Positions 6,766 to 6,833 of a stretch of 6,833 nucleotides of DNA are shown in pieces. The stretch comes from Clostridiaceae bacterium (lineage in GTDB: Bacteria; Bacillota; Clostridia; Oscillospirales; Acutalibacteraceae), in the NCBI GenBank assembly GCA_016292705.1, contig JAEDHZ010000083.1:1-6833 (forward strand), in the 5' to 3' direction. Numbering within the stretch: position 1 is the first letter of the stretch; each line of letters opens with the position of its first letter. The position numbers and the translations under genes were made by a program. Below the pieces are notes generated by a model, which made no database searches, was not told the DNA's origin, and was given only the letters and a program-made list of their open reading frames with translations.

Positions 6766-6813
6766 ACAACACCGGTTTATGCGTTTTCTGCGCAGCTGCG
6801 GTGTTGTTTTTTT
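6766..6813 (+). terminator. Second terminator-like hairpin
   Basis: ACAACACCG (6766-6774) pairs perfectly with CGGTGTTGT (6799-6807), and a run of seven Ts (6807-6813) follows. The 24-base loop can form an inner TGCG/CGCA stem (6780-6783 with 6791-6794). It begins only 6 bases after the T-run of the first terminator. It could be a back-up terminator, or the end of a short transcript starting inside the spacer. The long loop makes it less certain than the first. Confidence 0.7.
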
Positions 6814-6833
6814 GTGCGCCGGAACAGCCATAT

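Larger units (their letters stand above)
6663..6833. other. Intergenic region after the symporter, no gene seen
   Basis: No credible coding sequence lies here on either strand. Besides the two terminators it contains a weak imperfect hairpin (CTCTTT at 6682-6687 with AAAGAG at 6702-6707, extended by G-T pairs) that lacks a T-run. The last 20 bases show no recognisable signal before the window ends. Confidence 0.6.

Noticed and set aside
6586..6831. 81-codon minus-strand frame at the right end
   Set aside because: It overlaps the symporter C-terminus and both terminator hairpins, and has no known motif or ribosome site.
1..6833. Mobile elements, CRISPR arrays, tRNA or rRNA genes, toxin-antitoxin or phage genes
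   Set aside because: None was seen on either strand: no repeated spacers, transposase motifs, cloverleaf-like sequences or integration features. All the long genes belong to ordinary transport and sugar-hydrolysis families.

Overview
The window looks like chromosomal DNA from a low-to-mid GC, Gram-positive gut-type Firmicute, probably a clostridial lineage such as Oscillospiraceae/Ruminococcaceae. This is inferred from strong AGGAGG-type ribosome sites, a near-consensus sigma-A promoter, U-tailed intrinsic terminators and the style of the GH2 enzyme; no 16S or other phylogenetic marker is present. All six genes lie on the + strand and fall into two transcription units.

Unit 1 (1-1982) is the 3' end of a branched-chain amino acid (LIV/HAAT family) ABC importer operon. 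It holds the C-terminus of the permease LivM (cut by the window edge), the ATPase LivG and the ATPase LivF. The reading frames overlap by 4 and 8 bases, so translation is probably coupled. The partner permease LivH and the binding protein should lie upstream. A strong hairpin terminator directly after livF ends the unit.

Unit 2 (2095-6813) starts at a near-perfect promoter (TTGACA, 17 bp, TAATAT) and carries three closely spaced genes. They are an exported or membrane-anchored endonuclease/exonuclease/phosphatase-fold (EEP) hydrolase, a cytoplasmic GH2 beta-glycosidase of 715 residues (beta-galactosidase or beta-glucuronidase type), and a GPH/MelB-type sugar:cation symporter. Two terminator-like hairpins follow the symporter. 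The simplest reading is a small glycoside-use operon: the symporter imports a beta-glycoside, the GH2 enzyme splits it in the cytoplasm, and the EEP enzyme acts outside the cell on a phosphate ester or phosphodiester that may release or trim the substrate. The EEP role is inference.

Nothing resembles a defence system, mobile element, CRISPR array or RNA gene. The points most worth a second look are the EEP-GH2-symporter combination, the unresolved GH2 sugar specificity (an N-x-K motif at the position used by beta-glucuronidases), its unassigned C-terminal helical tail, a roughly 31-residue basic insertion in LivG, and a dyad covering the -10 box of unit 2.
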